Positions 34,894-44,116 of a stretch of 64,000 nucleotides of DNA are shown here, piece after piece. Each line of letters opens with the position of its first letter. The first letter of the stretch is position 1. The stretch is taken from positions 620,001 to 684,000 of the forward strand of contig NZ_JAGGKM010000001.1 in the NCBI RefSeq assembly GCF_017873715.1, in the 5' to 3' direction. The translations under genes and the position numbers were made by a program. The notes below the pieces were generated by a model, which had not been told where the DNA came from, made no database searches, and saw nothing but the letters and a program-made list of their open reading frames with translations. This stretch comes from Cytobacillus luteolus. GTDB taxonomy: Bacteria > Bacillota > Bacilli > Bacillales > Bacillaceae_L.

Positions 34894-35032
34894 TGAGTTC
34901 ACTCTCCCGATTTGGTTTGTTTTAATTACACCTTTATTTTAATGGGAAAGTGTTCCAATTTAATCGGGTTGAAGGTTGAACTTTACCTTGAACTTAGACT
35001 GATACTTGAATACGACCTAAGACGGAGAAAGA

Positions 35033-35326
35033 TCAACCTATTGCTTCAATAAGATCTGGTATGACTGTGTTAGCTAGAAGTGTAAAATATAGTGGGTAGA
35101 AGAGGACTAGTAAGTTGGAAATCATGCAAAACCTGCTATAGAACCGATGGGCAGTTTCCTCTGTCATGGAGGCAAATAAGATACCTATTAATGATATGAA
35201 ACAAAATAATCCTGTCCCAAAGAGAGACCCTAATCGCTCCTGACATAAAATAAAGCCAATAGATGAGCCATTAAACAGCAGTATGAGGAATGAAATACTT
35301 ATGTAGAATCTGGAAGTTATCGACAT
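35033..35326 (-). CDS. Small membrane protein of unknown function (97 aa)
   Basis: Three predicted membrane segments (YISISFLILLFNGSSIGFIL, GTGLFCFISLIGILFASM, MISNLLVLFYPLYFTLLA). Good binding site (gaggtg five bases before ATG). No family recognised. The 139 bp between it and the small gene at 34729-34893 hold a short decayed direct repeat (gaac-tt motifs) and nothing else. Confidence 0.65.
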   Translation of the reverse strand: MSITSRFYISISFLILLFNGSSIGFILCQERLGSLFGTGLFCFISLIGILFASMTEETAHRFYSRFCMISNLLVLFYPLYFTLLANTVIPDLIEAIG

Positions 35327-35455
35327 GTAAACACCTCAGGCTATCTATATGAGGATACAAATGACATAATAACCTAAAAAATGGAAATGAATCTTTATGC
35401 TTATATAATGATTTAGGAAGAAAGACACTTTTAACATTGACTACCAAGATATAGA

Positions 35456-35484
35456 TTGCCAGTTTTAGACTAGAGTTATATGAT
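35456..35484 (+). promoter_or_regulatory. Sigma-A promoter of the DJ-1/PfpI-like gene
   Basis: TTGCCA (35456-35461), 17-bp spacer, TATGAT (35479-35484), about 38 bp before the start codon. Confidence 0.6.
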
Positions 35485-35522
35485 ACCTTTAGAATATATT
35501 TCCAAGTATGGGGTAGAGAGAC

Positions 35523-36056
35523 ATGAAAACAGGCATTCTTTTGTATGATAGATTTAGTGAGTACGAACTATCTGTTGTTTTATCTGTATTAACTCAAGGT
35601 AATAAGGAGAAAGTATTTATTGGTTTGAATTCGAGTCCAGTCAAAGGGGAAGCTGGTTTAACTTGTATCCCGGAGACAACGATTGATCAAGTAGACCTTT
35701 CTGAGATTGATAGCATCGTGTTACCTGGAGTTGATGATTTTAGACATTTAGTAGAGGCAGAGGAGCTCTTTACATTTGTACGTAAAGTAGCAGAGCAGAA
35801 TGCGATTATAGCTGCTATTTCGAGTGCTCCGATTGTTCTAGCTAAAGCGGGTGTTCTTAGTGGTCACAACTATACAGTTGGGGTATCATTGGAATTTCTA
35901 TCAGAGTCTGGAATCTTTGAAGCTGGTAACTATATTGATGGTCCACTTGTGCAGGATAGAAATATTATTACAGCAAGAGGGTCCTATTTTGTAGGTTTTG
36001 CAGTAGCATTTGGTAGAAAACTTGGCTTAGAATTTAATCCTAACTGGTACAAATAA
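35523..36056 (+). CDS. DJ-1/PfpI family protein lacking the nucleophile Cys
   Basis: 177 aa, full-length class I glutamine-amidotransferase-like fold (KTGILLYDRFSEYELSV at start, IDSIVLPGVDD in the middle). The nucleophile elbow, normally A-I-C-x-x-P, reads AAISSAPIVLAKAGVLSG, so the catalytic Cys is Ser. The usual enzyme or chaperone/deglycase activity is therefore doubtful; a sensor or transcription-linked role is possible. The family assignment is firm, the function is not. Single gene with its own promoter; no terminator is clear after it. Confidence 0.8.
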   Translation: MKTGILLYDRFSEYELSVVLSVLTQGNKEKVFIGLNSSPVKGEAGLTCIPETTIDQVDLSEIDSIVLPGVDDFRHLVEAEELFTFVRKVAEQNAIIAAISSAPIVLAKAGVLSGHNYTVGVSLEFLSESGIFEAGNYIDGPLVQDRNIITARGSYFVGFAVAFGRKLGLEFNPNWYK

Positions 36057-36209
36057 ATACATTTAAAATAGCTCTAGCTGATAGCAAGAGTTTTTTAAGT
36101 TTTTAAACTATTCTTCACAAATTTGTTGTCAAAACTGTAAAACGGTGGTAATCTTTATTTAAATAAACCGAATAGTCATTTTAGTAAAACGAACAAGGAG
36201 TGCACACAT

Positions 36210-36833
36210 ATGCCACCAATTGTATCAGATGAGTATAAAGAGAAGAAACGAAAAGAAATCCTTGAAAGTGCATTTGAAGCGTTTGGTGAAAAGGGGTTTC
36301 AAATATCAACTATAGATGACATTGTCTCGATATCTGGAATGAGTAAGGGGGCAATTTATAATTATTTTGAGAGTAAGGAAGATATCTATCTTCAACTAAT
36401 GAATATGAGAACAGATCAAGATTTTGCCAAGATTGATAAACAGTTTGAAGGTATGAAAACAGCGACTGAAAAGCTAATGTATTTGTTTAGTGTCTATACT
36501 AAGGCTGAAAGCAATCCGAAATGGCAGAATAGCATTCGTGTCCATATTGAGTTTTGGATTACTTCTTCAAGACAAGAAGAGTTGCAGAAATTGATGATTG
36601 ATCGTTACAACCAAAAGTATTTGTCTTATCTAGAAAATGTATTGCAAGAGGGTATAAATCGAGGCGAGTTTCATGAAAACTGTGATCCACGCTTAGTGGC
36701 TTCCTTATTTTGGGGAATCATTGATGGAGTATGCTTACATTATTCTGTGATTGGTGAGCACTATGCGTACAAGGAGATTATTAAAAAAGCCGAAGAAATC
36801 ATCTTTCATTATTTAATGACGATAAAGGAGTGA
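36210..36833 (+). CDS. TetR/AcrR family transcriptional regulator
   Basis: 207 aa. N-terminal helix-turn-helix (ILESAFEAFGEKGFQISTIDDIVSISGMSKGAIYNYFESKED, residues about 14-55) with the usual YNYFESKEDI ending, and a ligand-binding C-terminal domain. It overlaps the Eis-like acetyltransferase region (stop at 36833, next ATG 36839) so the two form an operon. The 60 bp before its start holds ccgaatagtcatttt, which may be the autoregulatory site, but symmetry is poor. Effector unknown. Confidence 0.9.
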   Translation: MPPIVSDEYKEKKRKEILESAFEAFGEKGFQISTIDDIVSISGMSKGAIYNYFESKEDIYLQLMNMRTDQDFAKIDKQFEGMKTATEKLMYLFSVYTKAESNPKWQNSIRVHIEFWITSSRQEELQKLMIDRYNQKYLSYLENVLQEGINRGEFHENCDPRLVASLFWGIIDGVCLHYSVIGEHYAYKEIIKKAEEIIFHYLMTIKE

Positions 36834-36838
36834 TTACT

Positions 36839-38086
36839 ATGAGTCTCATAAAAAAGTTATCTCTTGAAGAACTTGATGAGTTTATAAGAATTGATACGAA
36901 TGCTTACCCAGGTGTTTATAACCATTCACCTGATGTACAGGAAAGAATCAAAAAAAGCATTACTAAAACGCAACTTGAGGACGAGAGTGCTGACTATTAC
37001 GGAATTTATCGAGATACTAAATTAGTAGGTGGAATGAGAATTCACCACTTTACAGCAAATGTTTTGTCTTCAAAGGTCCCTGTCGGAGGGATAGGTTCAG
37101 TGGCTGTAGATTTACTTTATAAAAAAGAAAAAGTAGCCAAGGAAATACTTGAATACTTTGTAAGACACTTCCGTGAAAATCAAGTCTCCTTAGTTGCCCT
37201 TTATCCGTTTCGTCCTGATTTTTATAGCCAAATGGGCTTTGGATATGGGACAAAAATGAACCAGTACAAAGTTAAACCAGAAGGTTTTAGGAAAGACCTA
37301 CTATCTAGTAAAAACCAGATACAATTTTTAACCAAAGAGCACAAGGATTTAGTAGTGGAATGCTATCAGAGATATGCAGTAAAAACTCATGGAATGATGG
37401 ATAAAACTGCTTTTGGCGCTGAAGCCCTGTTTGTCAATCCGAATCAATTAATGGTTGGATATGTTCAAAACGGTAAAGTTGAAGGCTACCTATCTTTCTC
37501 GATTAAGAAAGAAAGTGAAACGAATTTTGTTTTTAATGATATTCATGTTAAAGAATTTGTATATGAAAACAAAGAGGCTCTATCCCAACTTCTAACATTT
37601 CTACATAGCCAGGCTGATCAATTTAATCGAATTGTTTTCAATACGCATGATGAACATTTTCATTTTCTGCTTAATGATCCGTCTAATGGATCCAATCAAT
37701 TGATTCCTAGTGTGTATCATGAGAGCCATACTTCAGGTGTGGGACTAATGTATCGAGTTGTTGATGTTGCCAGATTTTTGGAGGAACATCGATTTGGTAT
37801 GGTTGATTGCACTGTAAAGTTTAATGTTAAGGACTCATTTTTTCCTGAAAATGAGCAAACCTTAGTTGTTGAGTTTATAGATGGTAAAGCTACAGAGGTA
37901 AATGGGCCATATGAAGTGGAAGTCACGATGGATATCTCTGATTTTTCATCTGTCGTCATGTGTGCTACTGATATAAGTAGCTTATATCGCTACGGAGCTG
38001 TAGACATATCAGATGAAACCTATTTAAAGAGATTAGATGTTTTATTTAAGACACACGAAAAACCAATTTGTATGACTGCGTTTTAA
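36839..38086 (+). CDS. Eis-like GNAT acetyltransferase with sterol-carrier-like domain
   Basis: 415 aa from ATG 36839 (aaaggag eight bases upstream), preferred over GTG 36830. N-terminal GNAT domain (acetyl-CoA loop VGGIGSVAVDLLYKKEKVAKEIL near 82-104), a second atypical GNAT-like half, and a C-terminal SCP2-like domain (about 300-410; FNVKDSFFPENEQTLVVEFIDG). This three-part layout is that of Eis, which acetylates aminoglycosides and other amines. Under the TetR regulator just upstream. True substrate not evident. Confidence 0.85.
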   Translation: MSLIKKLSLEELDEFIRIDTNAYPGVYNHSPDVQERIKKSITKTQLEDESADYYGIYRDTKLVGGMRIHHFTANVLSSKVPVGGIGSVAVDLLYKKEKVAKEILEYFVRHFRENQVSLVALYPFRPDFYSQMGFGYGTKMNQYKVKPEGFRKDLLSSKNQIQFLTKEHKDLVVECYQRYAVKTHGMMDKTAFGAEALFVNPNQLMVGYVQNGKVEGYLSFSIKKESETNFVFNDIHVKEFVYENKEALSQLLTFLHSQADQFNRIVFNTHDEHFHFLLNDPSNGSNQLIPSVYHESHTSGVGLMYRVVDVARFLEEHRFGMVDCTVKFNVKDSFFPENEQTLVVEFIDGKATEVNGPYEVEVTMDISDFSSVVMCATDISSLYRYGAVDISDETYLKRLDVLFKTHEKPICMTAF

Positions 38087-38128
38087 TAGAATATAAGTTG
38101 AACGACAAAGAGAGAGGATAGTGGTAGT

Positions 38129-39001
38129 ATGATAACAATTAAGCGATTGTCTGAATGTACGTTTGATCAAGCAGTTTTAGCATGGAATAGAGGATTTGAA
38201 GGCTACTTTTCTAATATGACGTTTACTCTGGATCAGTTTACAAGACGTTTTGTACTTGATGGGTTATCTCCTAATCTATCAATCATTGCCTTTGATGGAG
38301 ATGAACCAGTCGGTTTTATCCTAAGTGGAATTCGTATGATTAATGGCAAGAAAGTATCATGGAATGGTGGAACAGGTGTTGCTACAGACTATCGAGGCAA
38401 AGGTGTTGCACAAAAATTAATGGAAGCAGCTATCTCCATTTACAAAGAAGAAGAAGCAGATATTGCTTTATTGGAGGCTATTAGCCAAAATGAAAGAGCT
38501 ATCAAGCTTTATACAAATTATGGGTATAAGGTAATTGATCAGTTGGTACACCTTCATCAAAATGGTCCACTTCCTGCCGATACGTTTGCTGGCAGTGGAG
38601 ACTACACGACTGAACGCAAGTTACCAGTAGATGTAATAGACCTTCCTTTTTATAAAAGCATGGCTTCATGGCAAACTCATTGGAACAATGGGCGTGATGG
38701 GGAATCAATTATCGTAAGTGATACAGAGGGTAACAAAGTGGGCTATGCCCTTTTTAGAAGAGCATTTAATGAAGAGGCAAAACAAGTTGCTATTGTGTTA
38801 ATTCAGTGTGAAGTGGTTCCTGGGCGTGAGGATGAAGGTGAGATTGTTCGTACAATGTTAAATGAGCTTTACTCACCAGCTATGGATATTCAAAGATCTG
38901 TAATAAATATGCCAGTTGGAAATGAAACTGTTATTAATAGTTTAAAAGAGTGTGGATTTAGTGTAAAAGTAGAACAAGTTTATATGCTGAAAGAAATGTA
39001 G
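38129..39001 (+). CDS. GNAT family N-acetyltransferase, two-domain
   Basis: 290 aa. First GNAT domain at about 1-140 with acetyl-CoA site GTGVATDYRGKGVAQKLMEAAI and LLEAISQNERAIKLYTNYGYKV; a second, degenerate GNAT-like domain follows (NKVGYALFRRAFNEEAKQVAIVLIQCEV). 42 bp after the Eis-like gene, so perhaps the third gene of the TetR operon. Substrate unknown. Cytosolic. Confidence 0.85.
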   Translation: MITIKRLSECTFDQAVLAWNRGFEGYFSNMTFTLDQFTRRFVLDGLSPNLSIIAFDGDEPVGFILSGIRMINGKKVSWNGGTGVATDYRGKGVAQKLMEAAISIYKEEEADIALLEAISQNERAIKLYTNYGYKVIDQLVHLHQNGPLPADTFAGSGDYTTERKLPVDVIDLPFYKSMASWQTHWNNGRDGESIIVSDTEGNKVGYALFRRAFNEEAKQVAIVLIQCEVVPGREDEGEIVRTMLNELYSPAMDIQRSVINMPVGNETVINSLKECGFSVKVEQVYMLKEM

Positions 39002-39035
39002 AGGGTTATTTTTATAGTAAATAAGGAAGTTTTGG

Positions 39036-39074
39036 AAAGGTTCGAGCGAGAAGATGTCGCTTGAACCTTTTTGA
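39036..39074. terminator. Bidirectional terminator, GNAT gene / TPR gene
   Basis: 14-base arms 39036-39049 and 39057-39070 with a single G-T pair; T run. Confidence 0.88.
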
Positions 39075-39081
39075 TTTGTCT

Positions 39082-39576
39082 TCAATTATAGACCTCATCC
39101 AAATTGTTTATGTAAAAGCTTATTGCCCGTTTATAATCCAGGATATCTTGATTATTTGTTGTTTCTATCAGGTTTGTAAGTAAAATATCCATCGCACGTC
39201 CATGGTTTCCTAGATTGTATTGTGTCATAGAATAGAAGATTTGTAGTCCTCGGTGATTAGGAAACTCTTCTATGGCTTTTTCAAAAATTTCAGCTGCTTT
39301 TTGATAGCTACCAATACATCTGAGACTACTACCAAGTCCTAAATAAGCCTCCACACGTAAAGGGCCTTCAATCCCTAATTCTAACGCTTTTTCATAGTAA
39401 GGAATGGCCTCGTGTTCATAACCTAAACTATCGTGTATAAAAGCACACTCGACTTGTACAACGGCCACTGTTGTATATTCATTTACCAATTTTATTATTT
39501 CAACTCTTGCCTGTTCACCGAAGCCATTATCACGAAGTTGTTTTATTTCAGTTATCTTCTGAATCGTATTATCCAT
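39082..39576 (-). CDS. Tetratricopeptide-repeat protein
   Basis: 164 aa, all helical, with about three TPR units (AFIHDSLGYEHEAIPYYEKALELG, AYLGLGSSLRCIGSYQKAAEIFEKAIEEFP, FYSMTQYNLGNHGRAMDILLTNL). A protein-interaction scaffold without catalytic domain; partner unknown. Small TPR proteins of this size are common in Bacillus. ATG with gaggtgactat upstream. Single gene on the minus strand. Confidence 0.85.
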   Translation of the reverse strand: MDNTIQKITEIKQLRDNGFGEQARVEIIKLVNEYTTVAVVQVECAFIHDSLGYEHEAIPYYEKALELGIEGPLRVEAYLGLGSSLRCIGSYQKAAEIFEKAIEEFPNHRGLQIFYSMTQYNLGNHGRAMDILLTNLIETTNNQDILDYKRAISFYINNLDEVYN

Positions 39577-39698
39577 GTATAGTCACCTCAATTTAACTAT
39601 ACATGATTTAGTTGGTAATATCTTCAAAAAAGTAATTGAACTCCTAAGCATTTTGTATCAAAATGATGTAAAGAGAATTTTTAAAGGATGTTGAAAGT

Positions 39699-40268
39699 AT
39701 GTCGATTTTATTAATGGGTGAAAAAGTAATTGTACGAGTCATTAAAGAGGAAGATTTTGAGCCACTTTGGCATTTAATATATGGAAAAGAGGATACGGAA
39801 TGGAGAAAATGGAATGCACCTTATTTTCCATTTGAACATGAGGACTTTTCTGTATTTAGAGAAAGAATGGCAAAACGAATAGCGGATGGAACCGATTCAA
39901 TGATGCTTATTCAAACGTTGGATAGAGAAATCATTGGTACGGTTAGTTATTATTGGGAAGACAAAAATACGAGATGGCTAGAAGCCGGGATTGTTATTAA
40001 CAACTCACAATACTGGCATGGTGGATATGGGACTGAGGCATTAAAATTATGGATCGGCCATTTATTTGCAACACTAGAGATTGCTAGAGTGGGTATTACA
40101 ACTTGGTCTGGCAATGAGCGAATGATGCGTGTGGCAGAAAAGCTTGGTTTGCAGCTTGAGGGCCGTATGAGAAAATGTCGTTATTACAATGGGAAATACT
40201 ATGATTCTATAAGAATGGGAGTCTTACGAGAAGAATGGGATGACCTACACAAAGGGAGAAGTGTTTAG
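39699..40268 (+). CDS. GNAT family N-acetyltransferase (RimJ/RimL or SpeG-like)
   Basis: 189 aa single GNAT domain. Acetyl-CoA site IVINNSQYWHGGYGTEALKLWIGHLF near 108-133 and NERMMRVAEKLGLQLEGRMRKC, the usual RimJ/L end. Acts on ribosomal proteins, polyamines or small amines; not decidable here. Followed after one base by an alpha/beta hydrolase gene, so the two are co-transcribed. Weak binding site (aaaggatgttgaaag). Confidence 0.85.
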   Translation: MSILLMGEKVIVRVIKEEDFEPLWHLIYGKEDTEWRKWNAPYFPFEHEDFSVFRERMAKRIADGTDSMMLIQTLDREIIGTVSYYWEDKNTRWLEAGIVINNSQYWHGGYGTEALKLWIGHLFATLEIARVGITTWSGNERMMRVAEKLGLQLEGRMRKCRYYNGKYYDSIRMGVLREEWDDLHKGRSV

Positions 40269-40269
40269 A

Positions 40270-40935
40270 ATGAATCCTGTTACGATAACTAACTATGAAA
40301 TCGATGGTTATAAACAATCGAAAATATCTTATACCATGATAAAACAGAAAGTAGAGAGTAATACTTTAGCCATAATTCTTCCAGGGATAGGATATAATGT
40401 CCAAAGGCCTTTACTGCATTTCACAACAAACCTCTTTATTCAAAGTAAGTATGATGTGCTACATATTAATTACAATTATCTTTCAAGTGAAGTTTATAAA
40501 GGGTTATCTGATGAAGAAAAAGTTGAGTGTATCGAACAGGAAGTAAAAAAGGTAATTGATACGGTGTTAATTGAAAAGCAGTACAAAGAATATGTCCTAG
40601 TTACTAAGTCTATAGGCACTATACCTATTTCAAACGAATTATTAACAAGAAATGAATTTATAGATGCTAAGGCGATATGGTTAACGCCGTTACTTCATAA
40701 TACTTTACTTTTTGAAAGAATGAAGCAATGTCATCATCCATCACTTTATGTGATTGGAGATCAGGATCCTTGTTACATGAAGGACCGATTTAATGAACTA
40801 GCAATTAAGAACAACATTAACTGTGTACTTATAGACGGTGCAGATCATAGTTTAGAAGATCCAGAGGTTCTTGCATCGATTGATAATTTAAAGGTCGTGT
40901 TTGAAGAGTTACAAACATTTTTAGCAAGTAAATAA
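40270..40935 (+). CDS. Alpha/beta hydrolase family protein
   Basis: 221 aa from ATG 40270; the ATG at 40240 lies inside the preceding gene without a site. Segments AIILPGIGYNVQRPLLHF (oxyanion region), VTKSIGTIPISNELL (nucleophile elbow with Ser in KSIGT, an atypical S-x-S/G form), IGDQDPCYM (Asp) and GADHSLED (His) give a complete catalytic triad. Short for the family. Substrate unknown. Operon with the GNAT upstream. Confidence 0.75.
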   Translation: MNPVTITNYEIDGYKQSKISYTMIKQKVESNTLAIILPGIGYNVQRPLLHFTTNLFIQSKYDVLHINYNYLSSEVYKGLSDEEKVECIEQEVKKVIDTVLIEKQYKEYVLVTKSIGTIPISNELLTRNEFIDAKAIWLTPLLHNTLLFERMKQCHHPSLYVIGDQDPCYMKDRFNELAIKNNINCVLIDGADHSLEDPEVLASIDNLKVVFEELQTFLASK

Positions 40936-40976
40936 CTAACTTAACTGACACGAAAAAGTGAGGGGAGTTGAATGAA

Positions 40977-41951
40977 GTGAAGGCAATTTTAATCGGAATA
41001 TTTTCATCTGTATTTTTCGCTGTAACGTTTGTATTGAATCGATCGATGGAGCTTTCAGGTGGAAGTTGGCTATGGAGCTCTTCACTTCGATATTTCTTTA
41101 TGGTTCCTTTTTTAGTTCTAATTGTTTATCTTAGAGGGAATTTTGGAGCGCTTTTAAAAGAAATGCAGAAAAGTCCCTCTACCTGGCTAGTATGGAGCAT
41201 TGTTGGTTTTGGTCTGTTTTATGGTCCAATTACGTTTGCTGCTTCAAGTGGTCCAGGATGGTTAGTGGCTGGTACCTGGCAGTTTACGATAATAGCTGGA
41301 TTATTACTTGTGCCATTTTTCTATTCTAAGATTCAATCTAATCATGGAATCATAAAAATTAGGCAGAAACTTCCTTGGAAGGGTCTTCTTTTTTCGAGCA
41401 TAATCTTTATCGGTATTGTCATTATCCAATTAGACCAAGCAAGTGGTGGCTTTACTGTGCAAATGCTGTACATTGGTATCTTACCAGTGGTTATAGCAGC
41501 TTTCGCCTATCCGTTAGGAAATCGGAAAATGATGGAGCATTGTAAGGGAAATGTTGATACTTTTCAACGTGTACTTGGAATGACCCTTGCATCTATGCCA
41601 TTATGGATTGCTCTTTCAAGCTATGGATATTTTACAGTTGGCTTACCTAGTAGTAGCCAAGTGCTTCAGTCATTGGTTGTAGCCTTGTCTTCAGGTGTGG
41701 TTGCAACCGTACTGTTCTTTTATGCAACAGATCTAGTAAAAGAAGATCAAAGTAAGCTTGCTGCAGTTGAAGCGACCCAATCAAGTCAAATCATCTTTGT
41801 TCTATTTGGAGAAATGCTTATCCTGTCTGAGGCATTACCAAATTACCAGTCAATTATTGGGATGCTAGTTATCATTATAGGAATGATTTTTCATAGCTTT
41901 GCATCGAGGCAAAAGATCGTCCTAACAGGTAGTAAGGTTAAGTCTATTTAA
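40977..41951 (+). CDS. DMT-superfamily multidrug efflux transporter, EmrE-like family
   Basis: 324 aa from GTG 40977, with gagggg about 11 bases upstream (TTG 40968 is too close to it). About ten TMs; KAILIGIFSSVFFAVTFVLNRSMELSGGSWLWSSSLRYFF is the typical opening of the Bacillus multidrug resistance efflux family, distinct from EamA. The gene is closed by a terminator. Substrate unknown. Confidence 0.8.
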   Translation: MKAILIGIFSSVFFAVTFVLNRSMELSGGSWLWSSSLRYFFMVPFLVLIVYLRGNFGALLKEMQKSPSTWLVWSIVGFGLFYGPITFAASSGPGWLVAGTWQFTIIAGLLLVPFFYSKIQSNHGIIKIRQKLPWKGLLFSSIIFIGIVIIQLDQASGGFTVQMLYIGILPVVIAAFAYPLGNRKMMEHCKGNVDTFQRVLGMTLASMPLWIALSSYGYFTVGLPSSSQVLQSLVVALSSGVVATVLFFYATDLVKEDQSKLAAVEATQSSQIIFVLFGEMLILSEALPNYQSIIGMLVIIIGMIFHSFASRQKIVLTGSKVKSI

Positions 41952-41957
41952 ACTAGG

Positions 41958-41989
41958 AAAAGGTGTAATCAGACGATTACACCTTTTTT
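41958..41989 (+). terminator. Terminator after the DMT exporter
   Basis: Perfect 13-bp arms 41958-41970 and 41975-41987 with four-base loop, T run. Confidence 0.92.
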
Positions 41990-42018
41990 AATCCATCATT
42001 TTTTTATTTACACAAAGA

Positions 42019-43518
42019 TTAAACGCTCTCTTCTAATATCTCGTCTTTACTCTTTTCCTCTAACAGCTCTTTTAGTAGTTGTTTATTTTTTCGAGCAGAG
42101 AGGATATAGAGGAAGTCACCTGGCTCAATAACTGTTCTCCCTGTTGGAGTTATTAATTCATCTTTTCGAATAATTGCATTGACAAGTGCGCCTTCTGGAA
42201 AAGGAATTTCTATGAGAGTTTTCCCAACTAAAGCGGAATCTTCTTCCAATTCATACTCAAACATTTCTGCATCTGCTTTTCCTAAGGATATAAGCTCTAG
42301 TGAGTGAATTGGTTCTGTTTTCTTAGGGCCATTTAGGCCTAATTTTTCAGCTAAGATTGTTATGGTAGAACCTTGGACTAAACAACTAGTTAACACTACA
42401 AAAAATACAACATTAAACAGTAGATGACTTCCTTCTACATTTGCTAGTAATGGGAAGGTTGCTAAAACGATTGGAACTGCTCCTTTTAATCCTGCCCATG
42501 ACAAGAAGATGACTTCTTTATAAGTGTATTTCATAGAAAGTGTTGATAAATATACAGCGATTGGCCTTGCGACTAAGATTAGAATGAGTGAAAGCAAGAT
42601 CCCTTTTACGAAAATATCGACCGTAAATAATTCAGAAGGGAAAACAAGTAAACCTAAAATAACGAACATTGAAATCTGCATCATCCAAGCAAAGCCCTCC
42701 GAAAAACGAAAGATAGAATGACGATAGGAAATATCTGCATTTCCAATAATAATGGCTGCAATATACACAGCCAATAATCCACTTCCATTAAAAGCGGCCG
42801 TTATTCCATAGGTGAGCAAGGCAAATGCTGTTGCAAAGACAGGATACAAACCACTGGAATCCAGGTTTATTTTATTTAATGCCCACACAGCAAGTTTTCC
42901 TAGTAGTAAACCTAATAGCACCCCTACTGACATCTGTAAAAAGAATGACCCAATCATTGAGAAAATACTTACATCTGGAAGAGTAATTAGTTCAATTAAA
43001 GCGACGGTTAGAAACACGGCCATAGGATCATTAGATCCAGATTCTGCTTCTAATGTAGCGCTGATTCGCTTTTTAATATTTTGTCCTTTTAAGACAGCAA
43101 AAACTGCCGCAGCATCTGTGGAACCAACAATTGCTCCGAATAAAGTTGCCTCTAACCAACCAATTCCTAAAATAAACTTGGCTGCAACTGCGACAATTCC
43201 TGAGGTTAAAAGAACACCGACGGTTGCTAAAGATAATGATGGAACAATAACGGGTTTAAGTGTCTTCCATTGAGTTTGCATTCCACCTTCAAACAAAATA
43301 ACAACAAGTGCTAATACACCGATCATTTGAGCTGTTTTTGCATCATCGAAATGAATAATTCCAAGGATATCTGACCCCATTACCATTCCCACAAAAATAA
43401 AAAGTACAAGGGAAGGGACGCCAATCCGAGAAGAAAATTTAGTAGTGATGACTCCGGCAATAAACAAAATGCCAGCTAACAATACAATTCGATCCGTTTG
43501 TAGAATATCAACAAACAT
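42019..43518 (-). CDS. Potassium/proton antiporter, NhaP2/CvrA type (CPA1)
   Basis: 499 aa. About twelve TMs (1-390) with the CPA1 ion-binding segment GSTDAAAVFAVLKG and ESGSNDPMAVFLTVALIE, and LSWAGLKGAVPIVLA near TM10. C-terminal RCK_C (TrkA-C) domain about 405-485 (YELEEDSALVGKTLIEIPFPEGALVNAIIRK), which in Bacillaceae antiporters can bind c-di-AMP; that link is inference, though a c-di-AMP-type sensor lies in this window. Controls cytoplasmic K+ and pH. Single gene or operon with the recombinase upstream (15-bp gap). Confidence 0.9.
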   Translation of the reverse strand: MFVDILQTDRIVLLAGILFIAGVITTKFSSRIGVPSLVLFIFVGMVMGSDILGIIHFDDAKTAQMIGVLALVVILFEGGMQTQWKTLKPVIVPSLSLATVGVLLTSGIVAVAAKFILGIGWLEATLFGAIVGSTDAAAVFAVLKGQNIKKRISATLEAESGSNDPMAVFLTVALIELITLPDVSIFSMIGSFFLQMSVGVLLGLLLGKLAVWALNKINLDSSGLYPVFATAFALLTYGITAAFNGSGLLAVYIAAIIIGNADISYRHSIFRFSEGFAWMMQISMFVILGLLVFPSELFTVDIFVKGILLSLILILVARPIAVYLSTLSMKYTYKEVIFLSWAGLKGAVPIVLATFPLLANVEGSHLLFNVVFFVVLTSCLVQGSTITILAEKLGLNGPKKTEPIHSLELISLGKADAEMFEYELEEDSALVGKTLIEIPFPEGALVNAIIRKDELITPTGRTVIEPGDFLYILSARKNKQLLKELLEEKSKDEILEESV

Positions 43519-43533
43519 CTTCTAACCCCCTTC

Positions 43534-44106
43534 TTATAAATTTACATCTAGTATGATAGGCATTCTATTATCTTTTGTTATGCCTATGTACTGATAGGTT
43601 TCAGCTTTTGTAGTATGTTGTAGTCTTTTTTGAATAAGTGATATAGCAACGCCTTTTCGATAAGCATGATAGCCAAAGGTTTTTCGTAGGGTATGTGTTC
43701 CAATAGCCCCTTGAACACCAGCCTGTTTTGCTGCTTCATTAATGATTCGGTAGGCTTGCTGTCTCGTTATAGGTTCATTTGTTTTTCTAGATTTAAAGAG
43801 GAAATCCTCGTAGGCTAGTTGGCCTTCTTTTATCCATTTTCCAATTGATTTTCGTACGTGCTTATTTAAAAAAATGGGAGGGTCAACTTCATTAGATGTG
43901 AGTAAATAAAATGAAATATCATTCTTCTCATTTACTACATTATTAACGTGTAATGTAAGAAGGTCTTGTATGCGGATGCCTGTATTAATTCCAAGCATAA
44001 ATAAGCAATAGTCACGTGAGGAACGTGGAAGTAAAAATGCCTTCATTTCTTTTAAGAGTTTTTCGTCTTTGATTGCGTCAACTGTTCTCAAATAAAACAA
44101 CCCCAA
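43534..44106 (-). CDS. Small tyrosine recombinase
   Basis: 190 aa, catalytic domain only; the N-terminal core-binding domain of Xer proteins is missing. Catalytic Arg in NTGIRIQDLLTLHV, His-x-x-Arg in THTLRKTFGYHAY, His in KRLQHTTKAE and nucleophile Tyr in ETYQYIGI are all present. Not surrounded by phage genes or an obvious att site. Fifteen bases before the antiporter gene on the same strand. Its promoter carries two ATGTTACATA sites 31 bp apart. Single-domain recombinases of this kind recur in Bacillus chromosomes with unknown targets. Confidence 0.82.
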   Translation of the reverse strand: MGLFYLRTVDAIKDEKLLKEMKAFLLPRSSRDYCLFMLGINTGIRIQDLLTLHVNNVVNEKNDISFYLLTSNEVDPPIFLNKHVRKSIGKWIKEGQLAYEDFLFKSRKTNEPITRQQAYRIINEAAKQAGVQGAIGTHTLRKTFGYHAYRKGVAISLIQKRLQHTTKAETYQYIGITKDNRMPIILDVNL

Positions 44107-44116
44107 TACGAAAGTA

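Noticed and set aside
34527-34925. 132-aa plus-strand frame overlapping the end of the L,D-transpeptidase gene
   Set aside because: Overlaps the conserved YkuD catalytic region in another frame and crosses the hairpin; the minus-strand 54-aa gene explains its second half better.
36160-36195. TetR operator before the TetR gene
   Set aside because: ccgaatagtcatttt resembles half of a dyad but the second half is not convincing.
42812-43273. 153-aa frame opposite the K+/H+ antiporter gene
   Set aside because: Complementary shadow of conserved transmembrane codons; no start signal.
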